From assembly GCA_945957335.1 (NCBI GenBank), contig CAMFLJ010000228.1, positions 1 through 6,264 on the forward strand: a DNA stretch of 6,264 nucleotides. The letters run 5' to 3'. This document shows, one piece after another, positions 5,196 to 6,264 of the stretch. The position numbers and the translations under genes are program-made. Below the pieces are notes generated by a model, which saw only the letters and a program-made list of their open reading frames with translations, was not told the origin of the DNA and made no database searches. Position 1 is the stretch's first letter, and each line of letters starts with the position of its first letter. The stretch comes from an uncultured Actinomycetes bacterium (GTDB lineage: Bacteria > Actinomycetota > Acidimicrobiia > Acidimicrobiales > Acidimicrobilacustridaceae).

Positions 5196-6264
5196 ACCTC
5201 GTCGTGCTGTGCCCGCACTTCGCGCCCGACGTGGCGCCCACGGGTGAGGTCATGTCGCGCATCGCGATGGAGCTGGTCGAGCGGGGCCACCGGCTGCACG
5301 TCGTCACCGCCCTGCCCTGGTACCAGGGGCACTCGATCGAGCCGGGCTGGGACGGCCAGCTGGTGCGCCACGAGACCACCGAGTGGGGCCGCATCACCCG
5401 GGTGCACCCGTTCCCCACCGACAAGCGCAACATCCCCGCCCGAGCCGTGGCGTTCGGCGGCTTCACCGCCCTCGCCACCGCCGTCGGCGCCGTCACCAAG
5501 ATGCGGCCCGACGCGGTGCTGGCCATGTCGCCGCCCCTCACCCTCGGACCGGCCGGGTGGGTCGTGGCGTCGGCCCGCCGGGTGCCGCTCGTGTTCAACA
5601 TCCAGGACGTCTTCCCCGACGTCGCCGTCGAGCTCGGCCTGCTGCAGGGCCGTCGGGCCATCGCCGCCGCCAGCTGGCTCGAGCGCACCAGCTACCGCCT
5701 CTCCGACGCGGTCACCGTGCTCTCCGACGACCTGGCCGACAACGTCCGCACCAAGATCACCTCCGGCCTCGACGCGGAGCGGGCCGACCGCGAGGCCGCC
5801 AAGGTCCGGGTGATCCCGAACTTCGTCGACACCGACCGCATCCGGCCCGACGACCGCGAGAACTCCTACCGCTCCGACTTCGGCCTCTCCGGAAAGAAGG
5901 TCGTGATGTACGCCGGCAACGTGGGCTTCTCGCAGTCGCTCGACCTGGTGCTGCTCGCGGCCCGGTCGTTCGCCGTGTCACGGCCCGACGTCGTGTTCGT
6001 CATCAACGGGGGAGGGGCCGCCCGGCCCGACCTCGAGGTCGCCGCCGCCGACCTGCCCAACGTGCGCTTCGTCGACATGCAGCCCGCCGAGCGCATCCCC
6101 GAGGTGCTGGCTGCCGCCGACGTGCACGTGGTGCCGCTGCGGGCCGGGCTGGCCTGGTCGAGCGTGCCGTCGAAGCTCTACTCGATCCTGGCCGCCGGGC
6201 GCCCCCTCGTGGCCAGCGTCGACGAGGGCACCGAGGTCGCGCTCACCGTCGAGCGGGCCGGTGC
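5192..6264 (+). CDS. WcaI/WbuB-like GT4 glycosyltransferase, 3'-partial
   Basis: This third GT-B glycosyltransferase is open to the window edge (357 codons seen). Relatives have about 400-420 residues, so roughly the last 50 are missing. It resembles the WcaI/WbuB group, which act on fucose- or N-acetyl-fucosamine-containing surface glycans. From GTG (residue 1), the N-terminal domain starts with LVVLCPHFAPDVAPTGEVMSRIA (3-25), has VVTALPWYQG (37-46) and the group hallmark FNIQDVFPDVAVELGLL (135-151). The donor domain has VIPNFVDTDRIRP (207-219), MYAGNVGFSQSLDLVL (239-254) and VPSKLYSILAAGRPLVAS (325-342). At the EX7E position both acidic residues are absent: Ser331 occupies the place of the second Glu. 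The hydrophobic stretches at 86-102 and 117-137 could allow membrane association but are not clear helices. The start is set by GAGGAG 5 nt upstream and the GTGA overlap. A fucosyltransferase role would fit the GDP-fucose gene nearby, but this is inference only. Confidence 0.88.
   Translation, partial: MNLVVLCPHFAPDVAPTGEVMSRIAMELVERGHRLHVVTALPWYQGHSIEPGWDGQLVRHETTEWGRITRVHPFPTDKRNIPARAVAFGGFTALATAVGAVTKMRPDAVLAMSPPLTLGPAGWVVASARRVPLVFNIQDVFPDVAVELGLLQGRRAIAAASWLERTSYRLSDAVTVLSDDLADNVRTKITSGLDAERADREAAKVRVIPNFVDTDRIRPDDRENSYRSDFGLSGKKVVMYAGNVGFSQSLDLVLLAARSFAVSRPDVVFVINGGGAARPDLEVAAADLPNVRFVDMQPAERIPEVLAAADVHVVPLRAGLAWSSVPSKLYSILAAGRPLVASVDEGTEVALTVERAG

Noticed and set aside
4867..5688. 273-codon minus-strand open frame across the junction of the second and third glycosyltransferases
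   Set aside because: It ends in Arg/Gly-rich low complexity, lies opposite two overlapping real genes, and has no plausible domain.

Overview
The window is very G+C-rich (clearly above 65% by eye), with G or C at nearly every third codon position. It uses GTG starts with good Shine-Dalgarno sequences and tightly overlapping genes. This suggests a high-GC Actinomycetota, possibly of the Acidimicrobiia type, but that placement rests on composition and protein style alone. No RNA gene, mobile element or CRISPR array is visible. Almost the whole window is coding.

Layout. Positions 1-892 (+) hold the C-terminal two thirds of a UDP-glucose 6-dehydrogenase whose 5' end lies outside the window. After 16 nt comes a complete UDP-glucuronate decarboxylase (UDP-xylose synthase), 909-1844 (+). 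Facing it, with only 15 bp between stop codons, is a GDP-L-fucose synthase on the minus strand (1860-2837, possibly starting at 2846). A 61-70 bp divergent gap follows. It is the only intergenic space here large enough for a promoter, and it contains a near-perfect 14-bp palindrome. Then come three consecutive plus-strand GT-B glycosyltransferases of the GT4 type: 2908-4014, 4011-5195 and 5192 to the window edge (3' partial). They are joined by GTGA start/stop overlaps.

Together the genes read as part of a cell-surface or exopolysaccharide locus. UDP-glucose is oxidised to UDP-glucuronate and decarboxylated to UDP-xylose. The fucose synthase finishes GDP-L-fucose, but its partner GDP-mannose 4,6-dehydratase is not in the window. 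The three glycosyltransferases presumably transfer such sugars. Their individual donors and acceptors cannot be read from sequence.

I see no strong sign of an undescribed system. The points most worth a second look are: translational coupling in which the C-terminal Glu-Glu codons of each upstream glycosyltransferase form the ribosome binding site of the next gene; a 34-bp exact repeat shared by the first two glycosyltransferase genes; the missing EX7E glutamates in the third; the inverted fucose synthase gene; and the palindromic divergent region.
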